Shown here piece by piece: positions 26,207 through 35,502 of a stretch of DNA of 64,000 nucleotides (its first letter is position 1; each line of letters begins with the position of its first letter). The DNA is from Bacillota bacterium (GTDB lineage Bacteria > Bacillota > UBA4882 > UBA8346). Position numbers and translations under genes: made by a program. Location: the NCBI GenBank assembly GCA_023436305.1, contig JAEZJQ010000142.1, positions 1-64,000 on the forward strand, written 5' to 3'. The notes below the pieces were generated by a model. It saw only the letters and a program-made list of their open reading frames with translations. It did not search any database and was not told the DNA's origin.

Positions 26207-26308
26207 AGCATATCTCCTAACTATAGTAAATTTATTGATTTGAATTCTACTTCTTTATTTCGTAATAAGTTAAATAATTTCTGCTCAATATTGCTAAAAA
26301 CTTTAGAA

Positions 26309-27208
26309 TTAACCGATATTATCACCGGAACAGCATAATAATTTATTCTTTTTACAAATGCATTCTACTAAATCTTTAAACCATGAATCAGCATCAGGAT
26401 TTATAGCTACTCTCTCAATAAGATTGTGAATATCAATTGATATATAAAGACCCGGAAGTTTTTGATTTAATTCTTCATCAACGAATTCATTATGTTTCAT
26501 ACATTTGTCATCAAATCGCGATACAATAATACGTAATTCATTTTCATCAATATATCTCTTTCTTTTCCTGAATAATGGTATGTATCCATCATTATCATTA
26601 ATTAGAAAATCTTTATAATCGATATATTCAATAGGTCTAATCTCAAAATTCCAAAGTTCTTGGCACTTTGCGAAAGTATCAATTAGACTTGAATATGATG
26701 TAATGATAGCGATAGAATTGTTACCCTTACCGAAGGCATACCACATTACATCCGAATCAGTATCTTTCATAGTCCAACAATTTGCAAATGAATTATCTAG
26801 GGAATGGCGTATTGATTTAAAAACATTTTGTCTTATTTCTTCAGGTAAAAGTATATGTTTCGCCTCATCATAATCATTAGTCATAAAAGGTAAATCATTA
26901 TTATCAACTTTTTTAACCACATAATATTTATAGAAATGTTCTAATTTAAAAGTCCCCTCATATTCATCTTTAAATTCACTTAATCTGGTAAACCATAATT
27001 TTTTCTGCTCAAGTATGTACATGAATTGTTCAAAAGGCATATATCTCCATAATCTAGTTGAATTTATTTCTCCCGAATAATATTTCACTCTATTCTTCCA
27101 TAAAAAGTTATTCTCGTAATTCATATCTTCTCCGAAAGTAGATATTATATATTCACCTAATTTTTTAGCTTTATAATAGCTCCCAACGCTCCTCAGCAAA
27201 CCTTGCAA
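26309..27208 (-). CDS. DUF2971 family protein
   Basis: 299 residues. RLWRYMPFEQFMYILEQKKLWFTRLSEFKDEYEG is the DUF2971 N-terminal signature. The middle has NCWTMKDTDSDVMWYAFGKGNNSIAIITSY and a C-terminal YIDENELRIIVSRF, matching the family order (W-Y motif, then E-x-R-I). Complete in length. It shares the family but little identity with 24246-25133, so it is not a recent duplication. Confidence 0.75.
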   Translation of the reverse strand: MQGLLRSVGSYYKAKKLGEYIISTFGEDMNYENNFLWKNRVKYYSGEINSTRLWRYMPFEQFMYILEQKKLWFTRLSEFKDEYEGTFKLEHFYKYYVVKKVDNNDLPFMTNDYDEAKHILLPEEIRQNVFKSIRHSLDNSFANCWTMKDTDSDVMWYAFGKGNNSIAIITSYSSLIDTFAKCQELWNFEIRPIEYIDYKDFLINDNDGYIPLFRKRKRYIDENELRIIVSRFDDKCMKHNEFVDEELNQKLPGLYISIDIHNLIERVAINPDADSWFKDLVECICKKNKLLCCSGDNIG

Positions 27209-27348
27209 AACGAAGCAACAGCATTAATGCTGTAAATACTTTCTCTTCTCTCCAATTATATGAGCGTTACAATATGCGGCCACATTGCGCCATTTTATTG
27301 AGTTCGGAATTATTGTCCATATTAATCCAGATTGGTTTGTTTTGTATG

Positions 27349-28017
27349 TTAAATTTCCATCTTTGATTTATATTCCTCAAATGATTCATAATTCATATGG
27401 CCACGACTCTTTTGTACTTTACCAAGAATGGTCTTATCAATTCGATTTTGCATAAACTCAACTAAATCCCAAAAACGTTCCATCGGAAGGAAATCCCACT
27501 TTGCTTTGAATTGATTCTGAATCGATCTATAAATGACAGCATAGCTAAACTGCTGATTAGACTTATCAGCTTTCTTAAAATCATTATATCTATCGATAAG
27601 ATACTTGATATAATTTCGATAAAGCAAATTAGCGCCAATTGACCCAAGGGGATATGCTAATTTCGGAGAACTTTTACTTTTCGTCCGTATGTTAACAACA
27701 TTGGCGATAACTCCTGAATTTTGTCCACCTGTTATTGTAATTACATTAGCTGTTTTACTATGTGTAGATGAAGTTTGGTTTACCAATCTCAATTTCATTG
27801 CACGGACTTTCGATTCCGTAATTGAACCGCATGTAATTTTGGAATGGCAATTCGAACAAACAAGTATAAGATTTTCTTGATTGTCGCCGCCATCTTTAAC
27901 AATATGATGTATTTCGAGGACATCTACATCAGACTCGCCGCAAAATGGGCATTGGCTATGTGCCTCTTGAAATATAAGCTTTTTTGTTTTAGATGGAATA
28001 GCTTTTCTATTGGCCAA
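27349..28017 (-). CDS. HNH endonuclease
   Basis: 222 residues. The first 65 form a canonical HNH domain: CPFCGESD, LEIHHIVKDGGDNQENLILVCSNCHSKI, with two CxxC zinc pairs and the His-His dyad. A linker with a glycine/valine-rich strand (VITITGGQNSGVIANVVNIRTK) leads to a helical C-terminal domain of unknown function. This layout is seen in cargo genes of phages and islands. It could be a free-standing nuclease or an effector whose C-terminal part senses something. Confidence 0.7.
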   Translation of the reverse strand: MANRKAIPSKTKKLIFQEAHSQCPFCGESDVDVLEIHHIVKDGGDNQENLILVCSNCHSKITCGSITESKVRAMKLRLVNQTSSTHSKTANVITITGGQNSGVIANVVNIRTKSKSSPKLAYPLGSIGANLLYRNYIKYLIDRYNDFKKADKSNQQFSYAVIYRSIQNQFKAKWDFLPMERFWDLVEFMQNRIDKTILGKVQKSRGHMNYESFEEYKSKMEI

Positions 28018-28059
28018 ATGAATGAATCCCTTTCAAAATATATTTTATAGTGTTATCGA

Positions 28060-29007
28060 TTATATGTTATATTGCGGTGATAACTTTTTACTTGTCTCTT
28101 TAAATCCATAAAAGCTCTGTAATATCTCAAAATATCTAATGAAATCAAAGCCTTCACTTATAAGATACTTATTATCACTTATCTTTTTACAATGACGTTC
28201 TTGACAAACGGAGGCAAATATATGATCTATTCTATTATAAACCAAAATATTTTTTAAAATATATTCTAGAAAGTTATCAATTTCAACAATTTCTTTCGGT
28301 AAATTCTTTAGATCTTTATCAAGTTTTAGCATATATAATGCTGTAAAAGCAGCTATTCCAACAAAAAATTTAGTAATTACTATTATTTGATCTTCAACTG
28401 AAGATATATATGGGAAAAGTCCTTTAACCATAAAACCTGTGTCATGTAAACCAAGATAATGACCATGTACAATCTCGCTTCCAAACTTATATAAATGTTC
28501 AAGAGTGTTAATATTGTGTTTATCTAACTCTGCCCGTATTCTGCCTTCTCTAAAAATGCTATTATTAGGTTCCTTTAACCATAAGTCAAATAAGCGAGGA
28601 TTTAATGAACATAATAACAATAAATGTAATCTACTTTGCATTGAACGTAAAATATTAAAAATATCGAAGTAGCAATTATTATTTAATAGAGCATTAATAG
28701 ATACTATACTTTGAGAATTATGCTTTAATTGAAACAAGAACGCAACATCAAATTCTCCTCGCCAATCATGAATAGGATCAATATCTTCCATTACTTTACT
28801 TATAAAAAAATGAGTTGATAGAATAATCATTAGTTCATCCCAATGATTTAACTGAGCATTATTCCAGTATTTTGATGTCTCTATTCCTCCCAGTTTTTCA
28901 AAATAAAAAGCACCGGTCAATGGTATATATATAAACTCTATTGGTACTCCGGCATCAACAAGCAATTTAGCTTTTTGATTGAAAACTTCGTTATTAAAAA
29001 AATCCAT
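28060..29007 (-). CDS. DUF5677-like helical protein
   Basis: 315 residues, almost entirely helical. The segment HNSQSIVSINALLNNNCYFDIFNILRSM and the later YKFGSEIVHGHYLG resemble the DUF5677 family, where an Arg-rich helix is followed by S-x-x-x-H-G. The Arg...H pair is reminiscent of HEPN folds, but the strict RNxxxH motif is absent. Unknown function; AT-rich like its neighbours. Confidence 0.45.
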   Translation of the reverse strand: MDFFNNEVFNQKAKLLVDAGVPIEFIYIPLTGAFYFEKLGGIETSKYWNNAQLNHWDELMIILSTHFFISKVMEDIDPIHDWRGEFDVAFLFQLKHNSQSIVSINALLNNNCYFDIFNILRSMQSRLHLLLLCSLNPRLFDLWLKEPNNSIFREGRIRAELDKHNINTLEHLYKFGSEIVHGHYLGLHDTGFMVKGLFPYISSVEDQIIVITKFFVGIAAFTALYMLKLDKDLKNLPKEIVEIDNFLEYILKNILVYNRIDHIFASVCQERHCKKISDNKYLISEGFDFIRYFEILQSFYGFKETSKKLSPQYNI

Positions 29008-29149
29008 TTAACCAACATTTCCTTCCTTTTAAGCGGATAATCATGAAACTCCTTCAAATTAACCATCTCGAAGATTCTGTGATCGCAAAAATCGACCACA
29101 GGGTAAGAGAAATGTGAAAATCGTTTTTGAATTTTTGTCTTCACTTTCT

Positions 29150-30106
29150 TTAGTTACTATGAACCTCGGTGATTTCCAATGTGTGCCAGAGAAAGGTTCC
29201 ACTTTGACTATGAATTTTCTGAGATTTTGTTTCAATCCGGAATGCCGCATTCTTTTTCACAAATTTCGGAATCCACTCATAGTTGTTACGAAAAAACACA
29301 TATTCTTCAGCGCAACGGACAATGAGTTTATTGATATTAATTACCTCTGAACGGCTTAGCTTTTTAATACCATAGTGAAAATTTGAAAAAGAAAAATCGG
29401 AATGAGCTTTGTCGAATGAAGGATTGGGGTGAATTCTGATCGCGAGATCCGGAGAAAGTGGAATAACTCTATTGATAATATGAAGGTCATCAGTCTTTTC
29501 AATTGCGACTGGAAAGTCACTTGTAAAAAAGGGGCTATCATCGATGGAATTAATGAGAATGTCCCATGAGAAGTTTCCAAACATAATTATGAAATCAAGG
29601 ATAGAGACAATCCCAATGGCCTGTGGATATTTAGGATCGATTTCTACCTTCAACTTTCCGCTGTTTAAGAGATCAGTTAGGTTCTCACCACCAAGTTCAG
29701 GCGGTGGAGCGAGAATTAAACCTTTGGATTCAAGAATTCGAGAGGTCTCTTCGACAGCATTTTTTAATGGTACTGATTGAATACGCATACCTGCCGGTGA
29801 GCAAGTTAGAATATATGCGACGAATCCGGCGATTGTATAAATACATTCTCTATCAATATTGCCATCTTTTAATTTTTTAAGTGCTTCGTTATATTTTGGC
29901 TCGATTCCTTTAAGAAATTCCTCAATTACCCGTTCATCCTGCAGGTAAGAATTTGTACTGCCATTTTCAATTCTGCATACTGATTTCGAATTGGTATTGA
30001 ATGATTTCAAGTCACTCTTACGAGTGGCATACAGCATTTCTCCTCCAAGCTCAGGTGAGTTGAAGTTTTTAAGATGAACCTGAGATACAAAGTGGTCGAG
30101 TGACAT
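29150..30106 (-). CDS. DUF4238 family protein
   Basis: 318 residues. The start MSLDHFVSQVHLKNFNSPE is the family's HxVxxxxLxxF signature. SWDILINSIDDSPFFTSDFPVA and IPLSPDLAIRIHP match the central conserved blocks, which contain the T-S-D and P-L-S/T-P motifs of DUF4238. Biochemical function is unknown; members are frequent on mobile elements. Complete. Composition is slightly less AT-rich than the adjacent genes. Confidence 0.75.
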   Translation of the reverse strand: MSLDHFVSQVHLKNFNSPELGGEMLYATRKSDLKSFNTNSKSVCRIENGSTNSYLQDERVIEEFLKGIEPKYNEALKKLKDGNIDRECIYTIAGFVAYILTCSPAGMRIQSVPLKNAVEETSRILESKGLILAPPPELGGENLTDLLNSGKLKVEIDPKYPQAIGIVSILDFIIMFGNFSWDILINSIDDSPFFTSDFPVAIEKTDDLHIINRVIPLSPDLAIRIHPNPSFDKAHSDFSFSNFHYGIKKLSRSEVININKLIVRCAEEYVFFRNNYEWIPKFVKKNAAFRIETKSQKIHSQSGTFLWHTLEITEVHSN

Positions 30107-30289
30107 GATTATTCTCCATTCTATAAGAAGTTCTGAATAACCGGGGTATTAAATTACTTCCGTCAAATGACCCAATGTTTATGACATTGTTATATTGATT
30201 GATTTTCTACCCAATTATAATACTCCGGATTTTAAATAAAGGCGTTTCAGGCTTCCTTAACCGATTTAAATTATTTATTGCCATTAATC

Positions 30290-31264
30290 TTATAGGTGGC
30301 TTTTTATATATATGAACTCTGCCTCTAATGCCGGAATAAGATTTACGATCTCTTGTTTTGTACTTAATACCCTTGCATTTCTATCGGGATCATCATTCAT
30401 TGAGTCAGAAATTGAAAGGATGGATAACACTTGATCGACTTTATTATTCGGCCAATGCCTCTCTACTAATTGCTTTAATTGAGATTCAAGCGGAACGGAT
30501 AACGATACTATGAGGTATCTTGCAATTTCTTGAAGAATTGAATCAAATGAACAAAACAACCAATGCTTATTCTTGCTATGGTCTATGAAAACTCGTTCCC
30601 CCCAATACTTTACGATGCTCAAGTCCCATGCGGCATTACGTATACCCTTTAGAGGATCATCTCTATAACGTTTGTTAATCTGTTTAAGCGGATCTTTTAC
30701 AGGATTCGGTCCCAATGATAGAACTGCAAAAATAGTTGTAGCAGCCCCAAAGAAATATTCATTCCGTTGCCATTCCATGAAGGACTTAAGCTTATCGAGA
30801 GGATTTCCTTTGGAATAAAGAATAATGCCGAGCTTTAGCAATGCTGTATAGTATTGCCCATAACATGGAGGGATAAAAGGCTGAAAGTTCTTCCTTTCTT
30901 TATTAGTTAAGCTAGGCAACACATCGGTTGATATAGAATTTCGTAATCCACATGCAATATCTGCATATATTGCCGGGTGAATATTATCAGCTTGTCTAAA
31001 TAGTTTGATATTTGCCTTAGTCTTTTCTTCACCATTAATTATTGAATACTCTTGAGCCGATATCCCCGGCTCAATGAGGCAATCAAAAGACATTAAAAAT
31101 GCCATGAGTGCGGCGGTATCGCGCATTATATCATTAGCATTATTGCCTCTGGCAAGATCAAGAACCGATGACAAGACATTTGAATCAAATAATGCATTGT
31201 AATCATAATTAGATAATTCCATATCCTGATAATAAGCCAATACCGAATAACATGGAAAAAGCAT
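30290..31264 (-). CDS. PIN-like protein, start uncertain
   Basis: 324 residues from the first ATG. ALFDSNVLSSVLDLA, RNAAWDLSIVKYW and LFCSFDSIL carry Asp residues in the order expected for a PIN-like ribonuclease fold. The frame stays open upstream to 31366 and reads protein-like there (ETLIKVTLPYSVNALQEIEQ), continuing smoothly into the call, but contains no ATG, GTG or TTG. A GGAG lies seven bases before an ATA codon at the 5' end of that extension. Either a rare start is used or the gene has lost its start. Confidence 0.45.
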   Translation of the reverse strand: MLFPCYSVLAYYQDMELSNYDYNALFDSNVLSSVLDLARGNNANDIMRDTAALMAFLMSFDCLIEPGISAQEYSIINGEEKTKANIKLFRQADNIHPAIYADIACGLRNSISTDVLPSLTNKERKNFQPFIPPCYGQYYTALLKLGIILYSKGNPLDKLKSFMEWQRNEYFFGAATTIFAVLSLGPNPVKDPLKQINKRYRDDPLKGIRNAAWDLSIVKYWGERVFIDHSKNKHWLFCSFDSILQEIARYLIVSLSVPLESQLKQLVERHWPNNKVDQVLSILSISDSMNDDPDRNARVLSTKQEIVNLIPALEAEFIYIKSHL

Positions 31265-31580
31265 ATCATGATGTACAATACAGCCCCGCTTAGTTAATCG
31301 CTGTTCGATCTCTTGTAGGGCATTTACGGAATATGGAAGAGTGACTTTAATTAGTGTTTCTATTGTTCAACTCCAACAAATATTTTTACATTTGCCATAT
31401 AATTGTACCCCCAGTATTATTAATCACTTTCCCTTGCACTATATGAAGCTATAAAATTCAATTTATCCATATCAAATCTCTTCTAAACAATTTAATAATA
31501 CCATTTCGTTGGAAAAAACAAAAAACCTTCTGTATAGAAGGCAATAGAAAGAGAATATATAAAATAATAATGAATCTATA
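31265..31580. other. Intergenic; left part looks coding
   Basis: The first 100 bases continue the PIN-like frame upstream without a standard start. The rest is AT-rich with no gene that I can support. Confidence 0.4.
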
Positions 31581-31904
31581 CTACTTTACCCCAATCCACC
31601 CTTTGATTCTCGCACCATCCTTCAATACCTGTCTATATGTCAGCCTGGGCAGCAACATCTCCAACGCACCAATTACATCCGATAATCTTTCACTCACAAT
31701 CTCCCTCTGTACTGGCTCCGGAAATATCTGCAATAATTCCTCAAAGCATTTCTTGATCTCCATTTGCAGATTTTGATATTCCTCATCATGGCTGATAATT
31801 TTATAGTAAATCTCATTACAACGTTCAATAATCAAATAATTCAAATACTCCTCCAAATCAACTATCTCATCGGATTCAGTAATCTCAAATTCAAAGTCGG
31901 CCAT
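31581..31904 (-). CDS. Small phage protein, paralogue A
   Basis: 107 residues, acidic, helical. Its layout (EYLNYLIIERCNEIYYKIISHDEEYQNL ... CFEELLQIFPEPV) parallels the next gene (KFILDRLVTIHDEILIHDPEFREL ... ILKRLCAKLPPED), so the two are diverged tandem paralogues. This resembles a small Firmicutes phage family of unknown function. GAGG lies upstream of the ATG. Confidence 0.55.
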   Translation of the reverse strand: MADFEFEITESDEIVDLEEYLNYLIIERCNEIYYKIISHDEEYQNLQMEIKKCFEELLQIFPEPVQREIVSERLSDVIGALEMLLPRLTYRQVLKDGARIKGWIGVK

Positions 31905-31920
31905 AGGGAAGAACCTCCTT

Positions 31921-32229
31921 TTAGACGATTATCTTTTCCAAACCCAGGCTCACCCGGGCGACCCAGTATCCGAAGATCATGCCGTCCATCAGCGCCCGGC
32001 TATAAATAACTTCATCCTGGCGATTCATCTGGCTCATCCGGCCACAGTCATATTCATCCAGCAATTGGCTATCTTCCGGGGGGAGCTTGGCGCAGAGCCG
32101 CTTCAAAATCTCGCCCGGTTTCTCTCCAAGTTCCCGGAATTCCGGGTCATGGATCAGGATTTCATCATGAATTGTGACCAACCGGTCGAGAATGAATTTT
32201 TGAATACCTTGACTGTCAGTATTGAGCAT
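31921..32229 (-). CDS. Small phage protein, paralogue B
   Basis: 102 residues, GC-richer than its neighbours, so it probably belongs to the core phage set rather than the cargo. Helical, with the same D-P-E-F-R and L-P-E-D landmarks as paralogue A and a C-terminal helix (RALMDGMIFGYWVARVS). The ATG at 32229 follows AGGAGG. With paralogue A 16 bases downstream and a RadC-like gene 23 bases upstream it probably forms an operon. Confidence 0.55.
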   Translation of the reverse strand: MLNTDSQGIQKFILDRLVTIHDEILIHDPEFRELGEKPGEILKRLCAKLPPEDSQLLDEYDCGRMSQMNRQDEVIYSRALMDGMIFGYWVARVSLGLEKIIV

Positions 32230-32252
32230 GATAAGACCTCCTAAAGTTAAAC

Positions 32253-32708
32253 CTAAAATTTACCGATTTCTTTTAGACTGATATATTTCTCATTCCCGGT
32301 GATCATATGGTCGATTAATGGTATACCGATTATGTTTCCGGCTTCTTTCAATCTTTGGGTAAGCATAAGATCGTCCTGACTGGGAGACGGATCTCCGGAC
32401 GGATGGTTGTGGAACGCGATAATCGCGCTGGCGTTATTCATCATCGCCGCCATGAAAACTTCCCTGGGTTGTATAATGGTATGATTGAGGGAACCGATAC
32501 AGATAATATGGACTCCGTTAATATCCCTTTTAGTATTCAGGGCGATAATTCCGAATTTTTCCACCGGTTCGGATTTGAGGTCGAGGATGAATTGGAGGGT
32601 TGTATAGCAGGCTAAAGGGCAAGTTATCCGGCAGCCTTCGAGGTCATAGCGGCGGCGCTTGGCGCGGACTTGTTTCAGGGTGTAAATGTTGATATCAGAA
32701 ATGGGCAT
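32253..32708 (-). CDS. RadC-like JAB (MPN) domain protein
   Basis: 151 residues from the ATG at 32708, which follows AAAGG; an earlier ATG at 32774 lacks a ribosome site. The JAMM metal motif is complete: HNHPSGDPSPSQDD (H-x-H-x7-S-x2-D). The upstream KFGIIALNTKRDINGVHIICIGSLN matches the RadC/JAB core. Full RadC has an N-terminal helix-hairpin-helix part; this one lacks it, as in many mobile-element versions. Possibly a DNA-associated metalloprotease; the true role is unknown. Confidence 0.8.
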   Translation of the reverse strand: MPISDINIYTLKQVRAKRRRYDLEGCRITCPLACYTTLQFILDLKSEPVEKFGIIALNTKRDINGVHIICIGSLNHTIIQPREVFMAAMMNNASAIIAFHNHPSGDPSPSQDDLMLTQRLKEAGNIIGIPLIDHMITGNEKYISLKEIGKF

Positions 32709-32884
32709 TATGATAACCAACCTTTCATATTCATTTAAGGCTATGTGGTTAATATTGTATTTATAGGTTATCATAAAACAAAGAATTAGTCAATCATTTT
32801 TGGTTATGTGGGCTATGTAGGTTATAAGCTACTAGAAAGGAATTTTGGGATGTGTTACAATGATTAGGTTGGGAGGTTAATTTC

Positions 32885-33067
32885 ATGACGGAAAAAGAAT
32901 ATTTCAGCCCGCAAGAAATTGCGGAAAAATTTAATATAAAGCCGCGTACAGTATCGGCTTGGATAAGGCAAGGGAAATTAAAAGCGATAAAACTGGGAGA
33001 TCTTTGGAGAGTTCATAAATCGGATTTAGAGGAGTTTATTAAAGCTTCGCAAGAAAAAACTGATTAA
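32885..33067 (+). CDS. Excisionase-family helix-turn-helix protein
   Basis: 60 residues, a MerR/excisionase-type DNA-binding domain: FSPQEIAEKFNIKPRTVSAWIRQGKLKAIKLGDLWRVHKSDLEEFI. It is complete, with GGGAGG nine bases before the ATG. It is divergent from the RadC-like gene and could regulate it, or act as a directionality factor for the serine recombinase, although it lies 14 kb away from it. Confidence 0.75.
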   Translation: MTEKEYFSPQEIAEKFNIKPRTVSAWIRQGKLKAIKLGDLWRVHKSDLEEFIKASQEKTD

Positions 33068-33117
33068 CAAACAACGGATTTCCTATTGTCTTTATATTCG
33101 ATGAGGAATTTCTCATT

Positions 33118-34080
33118 CTATTTTGGCCCGGTTTTTGAAGTTTTCCAAATGGCCATCGGATGTTTTTTAACCCGTTCCAGCATTTCACCTGAGAATAAAA
33201 GTTCCGGTTGATAACTTTGAGTATAAAACGAATCGATATATTGTTGTAATGACGGTGTTATTACAATACTCTCGGCCAAAAATGATTTCACCTGAAGTTT
33301 AGCGTTCTCTAAATCTAAATCCACCCGCTTTACCAGCATCGGATACAAATCTTGAGCAACGGTTCTCTCTTGAAGTTTATCCACGATTTTGGGAGAAAAA
33401 TCCAATCTCCCGGTATCACTGGTCAATGTCCGGTAGAATACCACACAACGGCAATAAATACCATATTGTTCATTCGATAATATTCCATAATGGCTGACAT
33501 TATAAAGATCGTAAAAATCCCTGGCCGCAAGCCGGTTATATAAAGCGGCTGTCTTCGCGGCCAATAGTTCAATCCCGTCAAGGGTAGCCACTTCTCCTAT
33601 TTCCCCAAAGACCTCCGTATTGATACGCCGTTTCACTATGGGAAATAGATGGCGTCTTAACAGATAATTGATCTCAATCTTAATATTATCATGATTCCCG
33701 GCATTGTTGGCGAATCCGGCGACAATGGATTCAAGCGCAAAATAGTTTTTTGATTTGGGTAAAATCCGGTAGCCTTCTCTTTCCAGATAACTAAATAACA
33801 ATCTCCGGACTTCTTCTCTCTCCTGAAGGACAATTTCCCTGGTTGCATCCGAGTGGAAATCAAGGTCAATATCAATCGACAGGCGCGGCAAGTTAAAAAT
33901 AGTTAGATTTAAAGCCGTACCACCTTTTAATACCAGCCGGTCGCGCAGAAAGGCATTGGTATTGATGAATTCCAGAATCGTTACCAAGCGATGGACTTTT
34001 TCAATAACATCTTTATGAAAGCCTGTTTTTTCCGACAACGAAAGATAAACTTGTTTGTCTGCATTAAACAATCGGATCAC
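33118..34080 (-). CDS. abiEii: AbiEii-type nucleotidyltransferase toxin
   Basis: About 320 residues. LVLKGGTALNLTIFNLPRLSIDIDLDF is the AbiEii nucleotidyltransferase core (G-G-T-A-L, then the D-x-D pair). Later KTAALYNRLAARDFYDLYN is the second conserved block. I prefer the GTG at 34080 (VIRLFNADKQVYLSLSEKTGF), the usual family start, although the frame is open to 34119. The coding region overlaps the antitoxin gene by 17 bases. This is the toxin of a type IV toxin-antitoxin abortive-infection pair. Confidence 0.85.
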   Translation of the reverse strand: MIRLFNADKQVYLSLSEKTGFHKDVIEKVHRLVTILEFINTNAFLRDRLVLKGGTALNLTIFNLPRLSIDIDLDFHSDATREIVLQEREEVRRLLFSYLEREGYRILPKSKNYFALESIVAGFANNAGNHDNIKIEINYLLRRHLFPIVKRRINTEVFGEIGEVATLDGIELLAAKTAALYNRLAARDFYDLYNVSHYGILSNEQYGIYCRCVVFYRTLTSDTGRLDFSPKIVDKLQERTVAQDLYPMLVKRVDLDLENAKLQVKSFLAESIVITPSLQQYIDSFYTQSYQPELLFSGEMLERVKKHPMAIWKTSKTGPK

Positions 34081-34834
34081 TCTCTTCTTTTCCACGGTTC
34101 TCCAAATCGTCCGTAACAATCAGGTTCCAGCGCTTGATCAATTTACCGGAGCCGTTTTGCGCTTCCTCGCCCAAATACCGTAATGACCGACCACTTTTTT
34201 GTTCGCATAGTTCCAGTAAATCATGGTCGATACCCATTTGCGTTTGGTAACGCTCGAAAAAATAACCTGCTTTTTTATATAAAAACTGAAGATGATATTG
34301 CTCCAAATAACTTTGTAGCTTTTGATTGTCCAACAGGGGACAGATGGCCAAACATTCATCAAGCTCATGAATCCCGCCCGCATATCCGATATTTTTCAAT
34401 GAATCAATCACGGTACGTTCCAAGTCGGTAACGTTGATCTTCGGATTTAATTTATACTGAATTACCCCGGCGTCAATGCCTTTACCCGCATACCGGTAAC
34501 GGGCGCCTTCAAATTCAAAGGTATTAAATCGTTTTTCCGAGGCCACCCATACGTCAAAACTGACTTGATTGGCCAAGCCATGGATCTCAAAGGCCGAATG
34601 ACATACCAAATAGGCGTCTTTATTTATTTTACCGGCAATTACATACCGATTGGCGATGGCATTCCGGTTTTCCAGATTAATTGTATAATAAAGCTCCCTT
34701 TGAATATGCTTAATCAGACCACTTTTTTTATATCTCTGCAGTGTTTTTTTGGCGGCTTCGGCATTGCCGATTAGCTTTTTCGCATCCTCAAATGTAAAAA
34801 CTTCTTGCTTAAGTAAATCTTCATAATGCTTCAT
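34064..34834 (-). CDS. abiEi: AbiEi-type antitoxin
   Basis: 256 residues. An N-terminal winged helix (FTFEDAKKLIGNAEAAKKTLQRYKKSGLIKHIQRELY) is followed by the AbiEi domain: YLVCHSAFEIHGLANQVSFDVWVAS, then a variable half. It should repress its own promoter and counter AbiEii. Two identical 20-bp palindromes upstream are the obvious operators, and the promoter between them is perfect consensus. Gene order antitoxin-toxin is standard. Confidence 0.85.
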   Translation of the reverse strand: MKHYEDLLKQEVFTFEDAKKLIGNAEAAKKTLQRYKKSGLIKHIQRELYYTINLENRNAIANRYVIAGKINKDAYLVCHSAFEIHGLANQVSFDVWVASEKRFNTFEFEGARYRYAGKGIDAGVIQYKLNPKINVTDLERTVIDSLKNIGYAGGIHELDECLAICPLLDNQKLQSYLEQYHLQFLYKKAGYFFERYQTQMGIDHDLLELCEQKSGRSLRYLGEEAQNGSGKLIKRWNLIVTDDLENRGKEESDPIV

Positions 34835-34866
34835 GGCAGCTACACCACTTTTAATATTTTAAAAAT

Positions 34867-34957
34867 AGTGGACAAAAATGTCCACTAAATTCAATAACTA
34901 AAAAGTATTATACATCTACTTTTAAAATTTGTCAATTAGTGGACAAAAATGTCCACT
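34867..34957 (-). promoter_or_regulatory. abiE promoter with two palindromic operators
   Basis: TTGACA (34930-34935), 17 bp, TATAAT (34907-34912) on the minus strand: an exact sigma-A consensus. Two identical palindromes AGTGGACA-AAAA-TGTCCACT lie at 34867-34886 and 34938-34957, one on each side of the promoter, 71 bp apart. They fit negative autoregulation by AbiEi, possibly with DNA bending or looping. Confidence 0.85.
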
Positions 34958-35091
34958 TAAATAGAAAAATTAAAACCAAGATTTATATTTCATATCGCCT
35001 CCGTTTTCTCCCAACCTTTCTCTCAATATTTTTTCCGTGTTGTCGGATGATAGAGTATAATATGAATAGATAAATCTTAGGAGGATATTTT

Positions 35092-35307
35092 ATGGACCGT
35101 ATTACCGCCGATCCCCAAATCTGCAACGGCAAACCGGTAATTGCCGGGACTCGGATCATGGTGCGGAATATTTTAGGCATGATGGCCGGAGGTTATTCCA
35201 TGGCCAAGATTCTTGATGCTTATCCGAAATTAACCCCGGAAGATGTGCAGGCTGCTTTGGAATATGCCGCGAAAGTAATCGATGAGCAGGATGATAGCTT
35301 TAAATAA
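35092..35307 (+). CDS. DUF433 antitoxin-like protein
   Basis: 71 residues, complete DUF433: RITADPQICNGKPVIAGTRIMVRNILGMMAGGYSMAKILDAYPKLTPEDVQAALEYAA. The family has a helix-turn-helix fold and usually acts as the antitoxin of a PIN-type toxin (VapB-like). No PIN toxin follows; instead a broken HicB remnant does. GGAGG is seven bases before the ATG. Orphan antitoxins may still neutralise a toxin elsewhere. Confidence 0.8.
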   Translation: MDRITADPQICNGKPVIAGTRIMVRNILGMMAGGYSMAKILDAYPKLTPEDVQAALEYAAKVIDEQDDSFK

Positions 35308-35325
35308 TCTTTGGTGTATTAAAGA

Positions 35326-35487
35326 ATGAGTAAAAATGAGTACAAAGATAAACGTAATGATTCAAACTGGTATGTTGCCAAATGTTTGGAGAATAATGTC
35401 GCATCCCAAGGAAAATCAATTGAAGAAGTGTTAAATAATTTATAGGAAGCGGTATCACTTTACTATCAAAATGAAACCACTGACTAG
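35326..35487 (+). pseudogene. HicB-like antitoxin remnant with in-frame stop
   Basis: A frame of 53 codons reads NDSNWYVAKCLENNVASQG then KSIEEVLNNL, a TAG, and EAVSLYYQNETTD. This is the HicB N-terminal fold (W-V-A-x-C-L-E...S-x-G-x-T/S-x-E-E-A/V-L-x-N-L-x-E-A), with the stop falling in the LxEA helix (codon 40). The usual beginning is also short. It is therefore a pseudogene, or two short pieces. No HicA is present. Confidence 0.65.
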
Positions 35488-35502
35488 GTTTTCACAAGAT
35501 TA

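Noticed and set aside
28938..29250. Short minus-strand frames upstream of the DUF5677-like gene
   Set aside because: They overlap the DUF4238 coding end in other frames, with no ribosome site.
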